Shown one piece after another: positions 9,713-19,268 of a stretch of DNA of 64,000 bases (the stretch's first letter is position 1; each line of letters opens with the position of its first letter). This DNA is from Shewanella sairae (GTDB lineage: Bacteria > Pseudomonadota > Gammaproteobacteria > Enterobacterales > Shewanellaceae): positions 60,729-124,728 of the forward strand of contig NZ_JAKILT010000007.1 of the NCBI RefSeq assembly GCF_023283535.1. Reading direction: 5' to 3'. Made by a program: the position numbers and the translations under genes. The notes under the pieces were generated by a model. It was given only the letters and a program-made list of their open reading frames with translations. It was not told where the DNA came from and made no database searches.

Positions 9713-10561
9713 TTAGTGCTCTTGGATATGGATCTGTTTTACCGGACAAGGAATTTCAATATTCGCCTGTTTTAATGCTTTAAATAGTTCTGCATTAGTT
9801 TGGTACTTATCTTGGAAGTAGCTGTCGGTTGGTACCCAATAGCGAATACCGATCTCAATACCGATCTCAATACCGATACTATTAAAATCATTGATACCCA
9901 CTTGGGCTTTATCGCCTTCAAATACCCTAGGGCTATCGGCGAGCACTTTAGCGAGCATGGCAACGACTTCTTCAGTATTAGCCTGATAGCTGATATTAAA
10001 CTTGGTTTCGACCAGCTTGTTGGCAAATGAATTGTGTAAGATCTCACCAACTATGTGCTTGTTGGGAATGTTGATTTCTTCGCCTTCTTCATTAGTCAGT
10101 ACTGTCATACCTAAATGGATATCTTTTACTAATCCACCAACCCCCTTAACCTCGATGGTATTACCGACAATAAACGGCCTAGTCACAATAATGGTAATAC
10201 CAGCCGCATAGTTAGCTAACATGCCTTGTAGGGCTAAACCAGCACCTAAAGAGGCGGCACCAATAGCGGCAACCATAGGCGTGACACTAATGCCTAATTT
10301 ACCTAAGGCGATAATGCCTACCATGACAATTATTAAGATACGGACGAAGTTGCTGGTGAAATTACTGAGGGTGATGTCTATTTGGTGTTTTTCAAAAATA
10401 CGGGTAACTAAATTAGCGACTTTGGCTGCAATCCATAGGCCAATCAAAAAGATAATCACGGCACCAAGAATACTGAAGCTGTACTGTACTAAAAACTCAG
10501 TAATAGCCGTGTAGGCGTTTTGTAGTTGGGCTATTTCTTGGTCTAATCCTTGCTCTTCCAT
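9713..10561 (-). CDS. mscS: MscS-family small-conductance mechanosensitive channel
   Basis: 282 residues, the usual length of short MscS proteins. TM1 and TM2 lie at about 28-50 and 70-92, and pore helix TM3 carries GAASLGAGLALQGMLANYAAG. The beta domain contains NIPNKHIVGEIL. The channel opens under membrane tension during osmotic downshock. An in-frame duplication of GIEI is present near the C terminus (bases 9845-9878), where the family normally has a single beta strand before RYWV. Confidence 0.93.
   Translation of the reverse strand: MEEQGLDQEIAQLQNAYTAITEFLVQYSFSILGAVIIFLIGLWIAAKVANLVTRIFEKHQIDITLSNFTSNFVRILIIVMVGIIALGKLGISVTPMVAAIGAASLGAGLALQGMLANYAAGITIIVTRPFIVGNTIEVKGVGGLVKDIHLGMTVLTNEEGEEINIPNKHIVGEILHNSFANKLVETKFNISYQANTEEVVAMLAKVLADSPRVFEGDKAQVGINDFNSIGIEIGIEIGIRYWVPTDSYFQDKYQTNAELFKALKQANIEIPCPVKQIHIQEH
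9845..9878. repeat. 12-bp tandem repeat inside mscS, 2.8 copies
   Basis: The unit AATACCGATCTC occurs at 9845-9856 and 9857-9868, followed by a partial third copy to 9878. Being 12 bp it keeps the frame and adds residues GIEI per copy. Confidence 0.9.
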
Positions 10562-10773
10562 TTCTGCATCCTATATGACAAGCCTTTGAGATTAGCTTAC
10601 TGAAAACACAACATTTTGTAACTTATAATTTATATATGTATGGCTGAATAAATTGATTTCATTACAGACTAAAGAGCTTTGCGTGAAGGGGATCATGCTT
10701 TGCCGTTAAGTTTACTGTCGCTTAATAAATAATAGGTTATTCTTTCTGCTAATTCTAATTTGAAGAGTCAATT

Positions 10774-11235
10774 ATGAAAGCACTTATTTTTGTTTTATGT
10801 AGCCTGTTTACTACGTCCGTTTTGGCTAACACCTATCAAGTTGGCGATCAAATCACAGACATTAAACTACAAGATCAGCATGAAGCCGTTTATCAAGTGG
10901 ACGCTAGTACAACCCGTGTATTGTTTAGTCGTAGCATGGACGGTGGTACGTTAATTCAAGAAGCGTTAGAAGCCGAGCCTGCATTGACGAAAGACGCTGG
11001 GCTAATTTATGTAGCAGATATTAGTGGTATGCCGTCACTCATTGCTCGCTTTGTGGCATTGCCGCAGTTTAAGAAGTTCCCTTATAGAGTGGCACTAGAT
11101 AGTGAAGGTGAACAGACTCTGCCACTACCAGCGCAGAAAGATCAAGCGACCTTGATTGAGTTGGAAAATAACAAGGTAACCAATATTCTGTTTTTTGAAA
11201 CAACAGAAGATTTATTGGCGATGTTGAAGTCATAA
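10774..11235 (+). CDS. Small periplasmic protein with thioredoxin-like look, function unknown
   Basis: 153 residues with a clear signal peptide (MKALIFVLCSLFTTSVLA). The mature part begins YQVGDQITDIKLQDQHEAVY, resembling the opening strands of peroxiredoxin/YtfJ-type thioredoxin folds, but there is no cysteine in the mature protein, so a redox role is unlikely. It is monocistronic: an AT-rich upstream region and a terminator directly after. I do not recognise a named family. Confidence 0.75.
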   Translation: MKALIFVLCSLFTTSVLANTYQVGDQITDIKLQDQHEAVYQVDASTTRVLFSRSMDGGTLIQEALEAEPALTKDAGLIYVADISGMPSLIARFVALPQFKKFPYRVALDSEGEQTLPLPAQKDQATLIELENNKVTNILFFETTEDLLAMLKS

Positions 11236-11248
11236 ATAAGACTTTTAA

Positions 11249-11270
11249 AGGGCGCTAAGCGCCCTTTTTT
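11249..11270 (+). terminator. Rho-independent terminator
   Basis: GGGCGC (11250-11255), loop TAA, GCGCCC (11259-11264), then six T. It ends the small periplasmic protein gene and may serve the convergent ydcH-like gene. Confidence 0.9.
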
Positions 11271-11300
11271 ATTGATTTCACTTCTTATTCTAAGTGGTTA

Positions 11301-11516
11301 CTATGCCGTATGGCCTTTAAGAATATCGTAAATCTCTTCTTTTAAGTGCAGCTTCTTTACTTTTAATTCATGCACTTCCGATGTGTAATCACTCGCATTA
11401 CTTTTTTCCAGGTTTTTTATCTCCTCATCGAGTTCATTGTGCTTATTAAACTTCTTTTGAAAGTGTGCATCAGATGTTTTTAGTTGGCTGATAAGTTCTC
11501 TGTATTCTGGAAACAT
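11301..11516 (-). CDS. YdcH family (DUF465) small protein
   Basis: 71 residues beginning MFPEYRELISQLK, with LDEEIKNLEK and LHLKEEIYDILK, the pattern of the DUF465/YdcH family of small charged helical-hairpin proteins. SD AAGGA lies 8 bases before the ATG. Function unknown. It converges on the preceding gene. Confidence 0.88.
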   Translation of the reverse strand: MFPEYRELISQLKTSDAHFQKKFNKHNELDEEIKNLEKSNASDYTSEVHELKVKKLHLKEEIYDILKGHTA

Positions 11517-12008
11517 GCAGGCGTCCTTTTAGCGGTTTTATTGCGGATTAATCGTTTAACTCAGTTTTAAACTAGCGCGATTTATCATTGCTAAATGTGA
11601 TGTTGATCGAATTTTAAACGATTGCTTTGAGAACTTTATTTACCGTGTCTGGACGTTAAAACTTTACGCTTTTACTAGGCTGTAAACCTTCTCACTTATC
11701 GTGGCTATTTGGGGTTGTTTCATCATTTTTATGCAATCTAAGTCATTGCTAATATTCAGTTTGTAGTTATGCAGTTTGATTGGGACGGCAAAATTATATT
11801 TAAGCTGAAGCCTAGCTATCAGGCTGGCGCAATAAAGCGTAACTGCTATATTTTAGCTCGGTACTTTGATTGATTTGGTAACTATATTACGACAATTCAT
11901 TTACTCTAGCGGTTCGAAGTGTGATCTGTGTAACCTTTTTGCTGTCGGTTGTAGGTTACAGTCGGAATAAATCGATTTATAAATTCAAAAATGAAAGGGG
12001 TTTTCACG
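11517..12008. other. Intergenic region upstream of udp, with a weak CRP-like site
   Basis: This holds the divergent promoters of the YdcH-like gene and udp. TGTGA(N6)TAACC at 11920-11935 is a half-good CRP match; CRP/CytR control of udp is known in enteric bacteria, but here it is only suggested. No other gene or RNA structure is seen. Confidence 0.4.
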
Positions 12009-12767
12009 ATGTCTGATGTATTTCATTTAGGCTTAACTAAAGAGATGTTAGATGGTGCTAGCTTAGCGATCGTGCCAGGCGATCCAGAGCGTGTTAAGCG
12101 TATTGCAGAACTAATGGAGAACGCGACGTTTTTAGCAAGTCACCGTGAATATACCAGTTACTTGGCTTATATTGATGGCAAACCAGTGGTTGTTTGCTCT
12201 ACCGGTATTGGTGGTCCATCTACCTCTATTGCCGTTGAAGAACTTGCGCAATTAGGCGTACGTACTTTCTTACGTGTGGGTACAACTGGTGCGATTCAGC
12301 CACATGTGAACGTGGGTGATGTGATTGTGACTCAAGCTTCTGTGCGTTTAGATGGCGCAAGCCTGCACTTTGCGCCAATGGAGTACCCTGCAGTAGCAAA
12401 CTTTGAGTGTACTACAGCCATGGTTGCTGCAAGTCGTGATGCTGGTTTAGAGCCACATATTGGTATTACTGCATCGTCAGATACTTTCTACCCAGGACAA
12501 GAGCGTTACGACACAGTGACAGGACGTGTGACTCGTCAGTTCAAAGGCTCAATGGAGCAGTGGCAGGAACTTGGGGTACTTAACTACGAGATGGAATCTT
12601 CAACGCTATTTACCATGTGTGCCTCACAAGGTTGGCGTGCAGCGTGTGTTGCGGGCGTAATTGTAAACCGCACCCAGCAAGAGATCCCTGATGAAGCAAC
12701 AATGAAGAAGACCGAGGTAAGCGCGGTATCAATTGTAGTTGCAGCAGCTAAAAAGCTACTTGCTTAA
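12009..12767 (+). CDS. udp: Uridine phosphorylase
   Basis: Start ATG 12009 (MSDVFHLGL) with AAAGGGG 8 bases upstream; an in-frame ATG at 11991 would add six residues and lies before the SD. The 252-residue protein matches enterobacterial Udp along its length: [10 protein letters not shown] (phosphate site), [35 protein letters not shown] and [10 protein letters not shown]. It cleaves uridine with phosphate to uracil and ribose-1-phosphate in the cytoplasm. The neighbouring convergent gene encodes a Tsx-type nucleoside porin, giving an uptake and breakdown pair. Confidence 0.96.
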   Translation: MSDVFHLGLTKEMLDGASLAIVPGDPERVKRIAELMENATFLASHREYTSYLAYIDGKPVVVCSTGIGGPSTSIAVEELAQLGVRTFLRVGTTGAIQPHVNVGDVIVTQASVRLDGASLHFAPMEYPAVANFECTTAMVAASRDAGLEPHIGITASSDTFYPGQERYDTVTGRVTRQFKGSMEQWQELGVLNYEMESSTLFTMCASQGWRAACVAGVIVNRTQQEIPDEATMKKTEVSAVSIVVAAAKKLLA

Positions 12768-12785
12768 GTCAAAAAACTATTGATA

Positions 12786-12811
12786 AAAAAGGCGCTTATA
12801 GCGCCTTTTTT
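12786..12811 (+). terminator. Bidirectional terminator between udp and the Tsx-like gene
   Basis: AAAAAGGCGC, loop TTATA, GCGCCTTTTT. A-rich and T-rich flanks on either side make it usable by both convergent genes. Confidence 0.92.
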
Positions 12812-12827
12812 AATGCTGAAAAATGTT

Positions 12828-13580
12828 CTAGAAGTGATATTTAGCTATCACTGAGTAAGTGTTTTGGTCAATACCATTAACGCCATACTTGTTGTTCCAG
12901 TAATCGTATTCGATACCAACAAACAACTTATTCTTTTTATGCTCACCGAATACCACGGCACCTAAGTCATACTTAAGTTGTGGATTAAAGTGGAAGTTAG
13001 TTTCATAAGCAGAGTCGTCGCTAGCAAATACCCAGTCAATAAAACCATCAAATACGATATTAGAATTACCTACAGGGAAGTCCATTCTAAATGATGGTGT
13101 TAATTGCCAGCCATCACTGATGTTGTCGCTACTTAACGCATGTCTGCGGTAGGTATTTAGCTGGAAGTAGCTAAAGTAAGGCACTTTGATATCCGTGCCC
13201 ACGCCGTATAAAAAGGTTTTGACTGGGCCTTCACCTTCTTCTAACGTCAAGGCTAATGATAGGTCAGTTACTGGACCAAAACCTACTGGTTTACCTAAAA
13301 TTTTACCGGCACTTAAGCGAGTAGAGATTTCACCGTAAGTGGTGTTATTTTTGCCACCGTTTGCACCATTAAAATAAGTTAAATCTTGGAAAGCAAACCA
13401 ATCACCGTACTTCCAGTCGCCCGCCGTTTCAAAGGTTACAGTCGTCTGGTTTTCTGAAGGGGCTAGGTCGTAGTTATCACCATAAAGTCCGGTGACGCTA
13501 GCGTCCCACCAATTAACCATATTGTCAGCCATTGCATGGGGACTAACCAGTAAAGCTAGGCAAAGAAGTTGCTTATTCAT
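12828..13580 (-). CDS. tsx: Tsx/OmpK-type nucleoside-specific outer-membrane porin
   Basis: Start taken at ATG 13580, with AAAGG 6-7 bases upstream, giving 250 residues; the TTG six bases earlier is less likely. After a signal peptide ending PHAMA, the mature protein starts DNMVNWWDASVTGLYGDNYD and has alternating aromatic strands ending VIAKYHF, a C-terminal Phe typical of outer-membrane barrels. The Tsx/OmpK family forms a 12-strand channel for nucleosides. Convergence with udp supports nucleoside uptake. Confidence 0.88.
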   Translation of the reverse strand: MNKQLLCLALLVSPHAMADNMVNWWDASVTGLYGDNYDLAPSENQTTVTFETAGDWKYGDWFAFQDLTYFNGANGGKNNTTYGEISTRLSAGKILGKPVGFGPVTDLSLALTLEEGEGPVKTFLYGVGTDIKVPYFSYFQLNTYRRHALSSDNISDGWQLTPSFRMDFPVGNSNIVFDGFIDWVFASDDSAYETNFHFNPQLKYDLGAVVFGEHKKNKLFVGIEYDYWNNKYGVNGIDQNTYSVIAKYHF

Positions 13581-13976
13581 CGTCAAACCTTTTGTTTTTA
13601 AGAGTCGGTAGCTATTGCAAGTTCAAGCAAAAACTTAAACAGGCGTTTCAATGGCGGGAATATAAGCGTTATAAAAACAATGTCAAAGATTTTATAAATT
13701 TTCATTATCTGCTCAGAATTGCTTGTTGATGCAATTAATTGATTTTAATTGGTATTGGTTACTTTTATGGTCGTGTTTATTATTTGCGAGTGCAAACTAT
13801 GTATTATTGGCGGTTAACTTTTTTACTCTAGGTTAAGGTCGTGCTAGGGTTGCGGTTAAGCTGTTTTGGATAGTTTTGCTTACACTGATAACGCAACTAA
13901 TGTTGACATAATATGTCGCGTTAAACAGTCTCTACTGATATAGTCATTACTTGACTCTTTCATTTCAGGGGGAAAT
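13581..13976. other. Intergenic region between the tsx-like and nfeD genes
   Basis: AT-rich 396 bp between two diverging genes, so both promoters must lie here. TTGACA near 13903 resembles a -35 box for the nfeD operon, without a convincing -10. No gene or stable hairpin is seen. Confidence 0.4.
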
Positions 13977-14459
13977 ATGGAGTTTTCAAATCCCATTCTA
14001 ATTTGGGCATGCATCGGCATTATTCTTATGCTGGCTGAAATCATTTTACCTGGAGGTATTGTGATTCTGTTAGGTGCTGCTTGCCTCGTAGTTGCTGGCG
14101 CTTTGACTATAGGTTTAGTCGAAGGGATAGTCCAAAGTCTAACGCTTTGGTTTATCGCATCTATGGTCCTTTTACTGGCATTTCGTCAGGTGACTCAAAA
14201 ATTAGTCGGCGGTGACGCCCACGTCGACAATACAGATGAAGAGCTCGATATTTATAATCAGCTCGCTACTGTTAAACAAACTATTGGACCAGCACAAGAG
14301 CTGGGGCGAATAGAGTTTCAAGGCTGCGAATGGCCTGCGCTGGGAGATGGCAGTGAAATTGTTGCTGGCTCTCAAGTGAGGATTATTTGCCGCGATAATA
14401 TTGCGTTAGTGGTTGAGCCAATTTTGGCTGATAGCGAACGCTTCCCTGAACAAAAGTAA
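13977..14459 (+). CDS. NfeD-family membrane protein
   Basis: 160 residues with three to four transmembrane segments (about 7-25, 29-50, 55-72) followed by a C-terminal OB-fold-like domain (AQELGRIEFQGCEWPALGDG and the following strands). This is the short NfeD form. NfeD proteins are genetically tied to SPFH proteins, and two SPFH genes follow in the same operon (28 bp gap, then one-base overlap). It probably helps place SPFH oligomers in the membrane. A GGGGGA SD precedes the ATG. Confidence 0.9.
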   Translation: MEFSNPILIWACIGIILMLAEIILPGGIVILLGAACLVVAGALTIGLVEGIVQSLTLWFIASMVLLLAFRQVTQKLVGGDAHVDNTDEELDIYNQLATVKQTIGPAQELGRIEFQGCEWPALGDGSEIVAGSQVRIICRDNIALVVEPILADSERFPEQK

Positions 14460-14486
14460 CTGATTTAATAAGGAAGGAATCTATTT

Positions 14487-15416
14487 ATGTTCGGAATTAC
14501 ACTTTTTGTACTTTTTATTTTTTTCATTCTCTACAAATTACTGCTGATTGTGCCTATGCGTGAGGTCAATGTGATTGAGCGCCTAGGTAAATTCCGCACC
14601 GTATTGCAGCCAGGTTTTCATTTTCTAATCCCATTTTTCGACCGCGTCGCATACAAGCATGAGATCCGTGAGCAAGTACTTGATGTGCCGCCACAGAGTT
14701 GTATTTCAAAAGATAACACCCAGCTAGAAGTAGATGGTTTAGTTTACCTTAAGGTGATGGACGGTAAGCTTGCCAGTTACGGTATTGAAGATTACCGCCG
14801 CGCAGCCGTAAACCTTGCACAAACCACTATGCGTTCAGAAATCGGTAAACTCAGTCTTAGCCAAACCTTTTCAGAGCGAGATAGCCTGAATGAATCGATA
14901 GTACGAGAGATTGATAAGGCATCAGACCCATGGGGGATCAAGGTGCTGCGTTATGAGATTAAAAATATTACTCCGTCGCGCAAAGTGATCCATACCTTAG
15001 AAAAGCAAATGGAAGCTGAACGCAGTAAGCGTGCTGAAATTACCTTAGCTAATGCTGAAAAAGCGGCAATGATTAACTTGTCGCAAGGTGAGCGTCAAGA
15101 AGCAATTAACCTATCCGAAGGTGAAAAGCAGCGTCGAATTAACGAAGCTAAAGGTACCGCGCAGGAGATTGCGATTATTGCTCGTGCTAAGGCAGAAGGT
15201 ATGGAACTAGTCTCGGCGGCGTTGGCGAAAGAGGGCGGCAATGAAGCAATGAATATGCAGTTGAAAGAGCAGTTTATTGCCCAAGTTGGCAAGATATTGG
15301 AAGAGGCTGATGTCTCAGTTGTTCCAGCGGAACTAGCTAAAATAGAAGGTTTTTTTGAAGGCATGGAGCAAGTTACTAGCGCAGTAACTGCTAACTCAGT
15401 GAAAGGAGCACGCTAA
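14487..15416 (+). CDS. qmcA: SPFH (stomatin/QmcA-like) membrane protein, first copy
   Basis: 309 residues: N-terminal transmembrane anchor (about 2-22), SPFH/Band 7 domain starting VPMREVNVIERLGKFRTVL, then a long Ala/Glu coiled coil (about 170-240) and a short C-terminal domain. SPFH proteins form large membrane-bound rings that scaffold microdomains. The stop overlaps the start of the second copy by one base. The two copies share the VxxxxxxxVERLGK block and the INEAxG coiled-coil motif. Confidence 0.9.
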   Translation: MFGITLFVLFIFFILYKLLLIVPMREVNVIERLGKFRTVLQPGFHFLIPFFDRVAYKHEIREQVLDVPPQSCISKDNTQLEVDGLVYLKVMDGKLASYGIEDYRRAAVNLAQTTMRSEIGKLSLSQTFSERDSLNESIVREIDKASDPWGIKVLRYEIKNITPSRKVIHTLEKQMEAERSKRAEITLANAEKAAMINLSQGERQEAINLSEGEKQRRINEAKGTAQEIAIIARAKAEGMELVSAALAKEGGNEAMNMQLKEQFIAQVGKILEEADVSVVPAELAKIEGFFEGMEQVTSAVTANSVKGAR

Positions 15417-16351
15417 TGATTGCAGGCATTAATACCGATATGATCGTGATGGCCATTTGGGGTCTAATTTTCGCTATTTTCGTGATTAAGTTGTTTCAAT
15501 CGATTCGCTTAGTTCCGACCAAATCAGCTTACATTGTCGAGCGCTTAGGTAAATATCACTCAACATTGGATGCGGGCTTCCATGCTTTAGTTCCTTTTGT
15601 CGATAAAGTGGCTTATATCCACGATCTAAAAGAAGAAACTATTGATGTTCCACCACAAGAGTGTTTCTCATGTGATGAAGTGAATGTGGAAGTCGACGGG
15701 GTTATCTATATCTCAGTCATTGACCCGGTTAAAGCGAGCTATGGCGTAACAGATTACCGCTACGCGGCGATTCAACTGGCACAAACCACGACGCGAAGCG
15801 TGATTGGTACGCTAGATTTAGATCGCACATTTGAAGAACGTGACGTGATCAGTGCTAAGGTGGTAGAAGTATTAGACCAAGCCGGTGCGATGTGGGGCAT
15901 TCGTGTACACCGCTATGAGATTAAGAATATTACCCCACCTGAAACGGTTAAGAATGCTATGGAAATGCAGGTGAATGCAGAGCGCGAGCGCCGTGCATTG
16001 CTGGCTAAAAGTGAAGGTGATAAGCAAAGTAAGATTAATCGCTCTGAAGGTATAAAAGCGGAAACCATTAACCATTCAGAAGGTGAAATGCAGCGCCGTA
16101 TTAACGAAGCAGAAGGTAAGGGCGAAGAGATCTTAACGATTGCACGAGCTACTGCTGAGTCGATTGAGCGTATGGCATCTGTGATTGCAGCTCCGGGCGG
16201 TAAGAATGTGGTGCGTATGCAATTAGGTGCGCAATATCTTAAGCAGCTTGATGGTGTTAGCAGTGGCCAAAGCAAAGTTATTTTGCCAGGCAACATGATG
16301 GACTTTGAACATTGGATGAATAGCATCGGCCTTGAAGAAACACCAAAGTAG
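15416..16351 (+). CDS. SPFH (stomatin/QmcA-like) membrane protein, second copy
   Basis: 311 residues with the same layout as the gene before it: membrane anchor (about 8-28), Band 7 domain with VPTKSAYIVERLGKYHSTL, a coiled coil with RRINEAEGKGEEILTIARA, and a distinct C-terminal end. Translation is coupled to the first copy (TAATG). The two probably form a mixed ring. A strong terminator follows. Confidence 0.9.
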   Translation: MIAGINTDMIVMAIWGLIFAIFVIKLFQSIRLVPTKSAYIVERLGKYHSTLDAGFHALVPFVDKVAYIHDLKEETIDVPPQECFSCDEVNVEVDGVIYISVIDPVKASYGVTDYRYAAIQLAQTTTRSVIGTLDLDRTFEERDVISAKVVEVLDQAGAMWGIRVHRYEIKNITPPETVKNAMEMQVNAERERRALLAKSEGDKQSKINRSEGIKAETINHSEGEMQRRINEAEGKGEEILTIARATAESIERMASVIAAPGGKNVVRMQLGAQYLKQLDGVSSGQSKVILPGNMMDFEHWMNSIGLEETPK

Positions 16352-16385
16352 GCTGTTGCAATTGTCTTAGTTTAGGTGAATAAAT

Positions 16386-16420
16386 AAAAATGCTAGTCCC
16401 CTTTGGGACTAGCATTTTTT
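16386..16420 (+). terminator. Strong Rho-independent terminator of the NfeD-SPFH operon
   Basis: Stem AAAAATGCTAGTCCC with loop CTTT and complement GGGACTAGCATTTTT, a 15-bp perfect stem. It rules out a Nudix start at 16403, which would lie inside it. Confidence 0.95.
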
Positions 16421-16474
16421 ACTTTATCTAGAGCGATTTTAAATCAAGCTTGTTGCTTAAGAGAGGTAAACCTA

Positions 16475-16888
16475 ATGGCATTTGATGATAAGTTCCGCCT
16501 GAGTAGTCACGCTGTAATTATTGAGCGCAGTGAAGTCGAACCTAAGGTATTTTTAGTTAAAGCGACTTATGGAGATTATCGCTGGGGCTTGCCAGGTGGA
16601 GCATTGGAGCCTGGCGAAACAATTCATGAGGCCTTGCAGCGCGAATGTGTAGAAGAGCTTGGTGTTTCGATAAATATTAAGTATTTAACAGGGGTTTATT
16701 ATCACCAAGCTTATCAATCACAGGCGTTTATTTTTTTATGTGAACTAGATGATATTTCGCGCATTAAACTGAGTAAGGAGCATAGCGAGTATAGCTATAC
16801 CCCCGTGTCACAATTGAGCCCAGTACAAAAGCAAAGAGTACAAGACTGTTTAAACTATAAAGGTGTAGTCTGCAGCGCTAAATTTTAG
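16475..16888 (+). CDS. Nudix hydrolase
   Basis: Start ATG 16475, with AGAGG upstream, gives 137 residues; a longer frame from 16403 begins inside a terminator. Residues 42-64 carry a complete Nudix box GX5EX7REUXEEXGU (GALEPGETIHEALQRECVEE then LGV). Such enzymes hydrolyse nucleoside diphosphates linked to another group, using Mg bound by the box glutamates. The substrate cannot be told. Its 3' end overlaps by 11 bp the convergent GGDEF-EAL gene. Confidence 0.9.
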   Translation: MAFDDKFRLSSHAVIIERSEVEPKVFLVKATYGDYRWGLPGGALEPGETIHEALQRECVEELGVSINIKYLTGVYYHQAYQSQAFIFLCELDDISRIKLSKEHSEYSYTPVSQLSPVQKQRVQDCLNYKGVVCSAKF

Positions 16889-18905
16889 CGTGAACTTTGC
16901 GTTCTCGCGACACGTAGCCTTTCGAGCTAGGCTTAGCTTGCTTTACTATCTGTTGATGCAGCTCTTTATAGTTTTCGCCTATTTGCAGTAATTCATCAAA
17001 TGGGGCTGGCTTACTGATTAAAAAGCCTTGTGCATAATCACACATCATAAAGCTAAGCTCATCTAATTGCTCCTGCGTTTCAACGCCTTCTGCGATGACT
17101 TGAATCCCTAGTGCGTGAGCCATCTCTATGGTTGCAATGATAAGTTCATGACTCTTTTCATCTTTATTCATATCATTGATAAAGCTACGGTCAATTTTAA
17201 GAATCTTGAATGGATATGTTCTTAGGTAGCTTAGTGATGAATAACCTGTCCCAAAGTCATCCATAGAAATACAAAAACCAGCTTTACTTAATTTCATCAA
17301 TGCTTCTAATGTATAAGCATGACCACTGAGTAAAACGCCTTCGGTTATTTCGAGCTCTAAGTCGTCAGGCTTCATTCCCATTAGTTCTACTTGGTCTTTA
17401 ATCGCTTGCACAAGGTGAGGATTTCTAAACTGCCTTGGTGATAAATTAATTGCGACTCTAAAGTTATCGTTAAACTGATTTTGCCATGTCTTTGCCGCTT
17501 CTAATGCACGTTTAAGAATAAACTCACCCATAGGCTCAATAACACCGGTTTGCTCGGCAATTGGAATAAACTCTGCTGGAGACACTGAGCCTAAGGTCGG
17601 ATTGTTCCAGCGTAATAGTGCTTCTGCGCCCATGATACTGCCATCAAGAATATCTAATTGAATTTGATAATGTACGCTAAGCTCATTGCGTTCGAGGGCA
17701 CCATGTATTTGTTCTTCAATGGCTAAGCGGCGCGAGACTTCTTTGTTCATTGCATGGGTAAAATAAGAGTAAGTATTACGGCCAATGCTTTTGGTGTGAT
17801 ACATGGCTGAGTCGGCATTTCGTAACAGCTCTGATGGGTTTTTACCGTCGTTAGGATAAATCGCAATACCAATACTTGCGGTGAGGATAAGCTGGCGATT
17901 ATCAATATAAAATGGTTTTCTAAAACCGGCGATAAGGTTTTCGGCAAGGGGCTGCGCGTCATTAGCACTTGAGAGCCAGTCGAGTAGGATAATAAATTCA
18001 TCTCCTCCTAGTCGGCCTACAGTATCTTCAGCGCGGGTGGCCCCGAGCAATCGCTCTGATGCCGTAATTAATAGCTGATCGCCAGCCTCATGACCGAGAG
18101 AGTCATTAATTTTCTTAAAGTCATCTAAATCGAGAAAAATAACAGCAATTTTGTTGCCGTTTCTTTCACTAGATTCAACCAGTTGTTCTAAGCGTTTTAA
18201 CGCTAAAAAACGATTAGGTAGATCGGTTAAAGTATCATAATGAGCTTGATGTCGAATTAGTGCCTCGGCCTCTAAGCGTTCGCTATTATCATAAAACGAT
18301 ATGACAGCACCTTTAGATTTATCTTTCAGTTCTAAAGGTTGTGATTTGTACTCTACTGGAAAACTACTACCGTTAGCTCGCCAAAAAATATCCTCTTTGA
18401 TATCTTGTGTCGTCACATTCATGTCGCTTGATACGGCACTGTTATCCGTAAGCTGGCGCATATGTGAATTGATTAATTGTGTTGGCGAGTCATAACCAAG
18501 TAGATAAGCACACTGTGGGTTGGCGTATATACATTTACCTTGGCTATCAACGGCATAAACGGCAACGGCAGCAGAATCGAGAATAGCGGATAGTAACGTT
18601 TCGTCGACAGGTGTTGTTGCAGGTTCTGCTTGTGCTTCTACTGCGGCAACAGATTGAAGTTGATATATATGCTGTTTTTCTTCGTGTGTATTATTCAGTA
18701 TCGGCGCAGCATGTATGCGAGAGTAACGCCATAAAAAACCAAAGAGAGTGATGTTGCTCATTAAGAAAAGCACCATGATAATCTGGATATTGGCTGTGAT
18801 AGCATTTGGCATTAATAGCCAAAAAGCCGCTGTCGCAACGGTGAGTATTGCGGCTATTAGGTAAAGGTATCTAAATGTGCGTGGCGCTCTGCTGTTTAGT
18901 TTCAT
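16878..18905 (-). CDS. Membrane-anchored PAS-GGDEF-EAL c-di-GMP enzyme
   Basis: 675 residues: two transmembrane helices (about 12-34 and 38-60), a PAS domain (about 105-215), a GGDEF domain with intact GGDEF at 300-304 and an RxxD inhibitory site (RAED) five residues before it, then an EAL domain (E428 of AEALLRW, DDFGTGYSSL, EGVETQEQ). All catalytic EAL residues I can check are present, so it may both make and break c-di-GMP, as such hybrids often mainly do one. AAGGAG lies 7 bases before ATG 18905. Confidence 0.94.
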   Translation of the reverse strand: MKLNSRAPRTFRYLYLIAAILTVATAAFWLLMPNAITANIQIIMVLFLMSNITLFGFLWRYSRIHAAPILNNTHEEKQHIYQLQSVAAVEAQAEPATTPVDETLLSAILDSAAVAVYAVDSQGKCIYANPQCAYLLGYDSPTQLINSHMRQLTDNSAVSSDMNVTTQDIKEDIFWRANGSSFPVEYKSQPLELKDKSKGAVISFYDNSERLEAEALIRHQAHYDTLTDLPNRFLALKRLEQLVESSERNGNKIAVIFLDLDDFKKINDSLGHEAGDQLLITASERLLGATRAEDTVGRLGGDEFIILLDWLSSANDAQPLAENLIAGFRKPFYIDNRQLILTASIGIAIYPNDGKNPSELLRNADSAMYHTKSIGRNTYSYFTHAMNKEVSRRLAIEEQIHGALERNELSVHYQIQLDILDGSIMGAEALLRWNNPTLGSVSPAEFIPIAEQTGVIEPMGEFILKRALEAAKTWQNQFNDNFRVAINLSPRQFRNPHLVQAIKDQVELMGMKPDDLELEITEGVLLSGHAYTLEALMKLSKAGFCISMDDFGTGYSSLSYLRTYPFKILKIDRSFINDMNKDEKSHELIIATIEMAHALGIQVIAEGVETQEQLDELSFMMCDYAQGFLISKPAPFDELLQIGENYKELHQQIVKQAKPSSKGYVSRERKVHAKI

Positions 18906-19268
18906 TTCTCGGCTCCTTAACTCATCTTAATCTGTAACAGAAACGAATAAATTAAATTGACGAGGTAAAAGCGGACGAAGCCTACATGCTGATGATATGT
19001 TTGCTTGAGAGATGAGTATTTTGGGAGTTAAGTGCCGCGAGTTTAATAGCATGTTTAGTCCTTTAAATATCTAGAAATCAATTCCGTTGATAACCTTTGA
19101 AAGCTAAGTATAGGAGTTAAATAGCAAAATAAAAAATCATACAAAGGTATGCAAAATATCTTTATGAATATTAAGTATATTTTTACTGGAAAAATATATT
19201 CTGCTAGTTAGACTCTTGCCTGAAAGAGATTGTTAGACCAAATTATTAACTAAGCGTAAGAGCAAAAT
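18906..19268. other. Intergenic region between the GGDEF-EAL and ridA-like genes
   Basis: Very AT-rich 363 bp between divergent genes. It must hold both promoters, but I see no clear boxes, hairpins or small coding frames. Confidence 0.5.

Noticed and set aside
16403..16474. Longer N terminus for the Nudix protein
   Set aside because: The earlier start lies inside the strong terminator of the preceding operon and lacks an SD.
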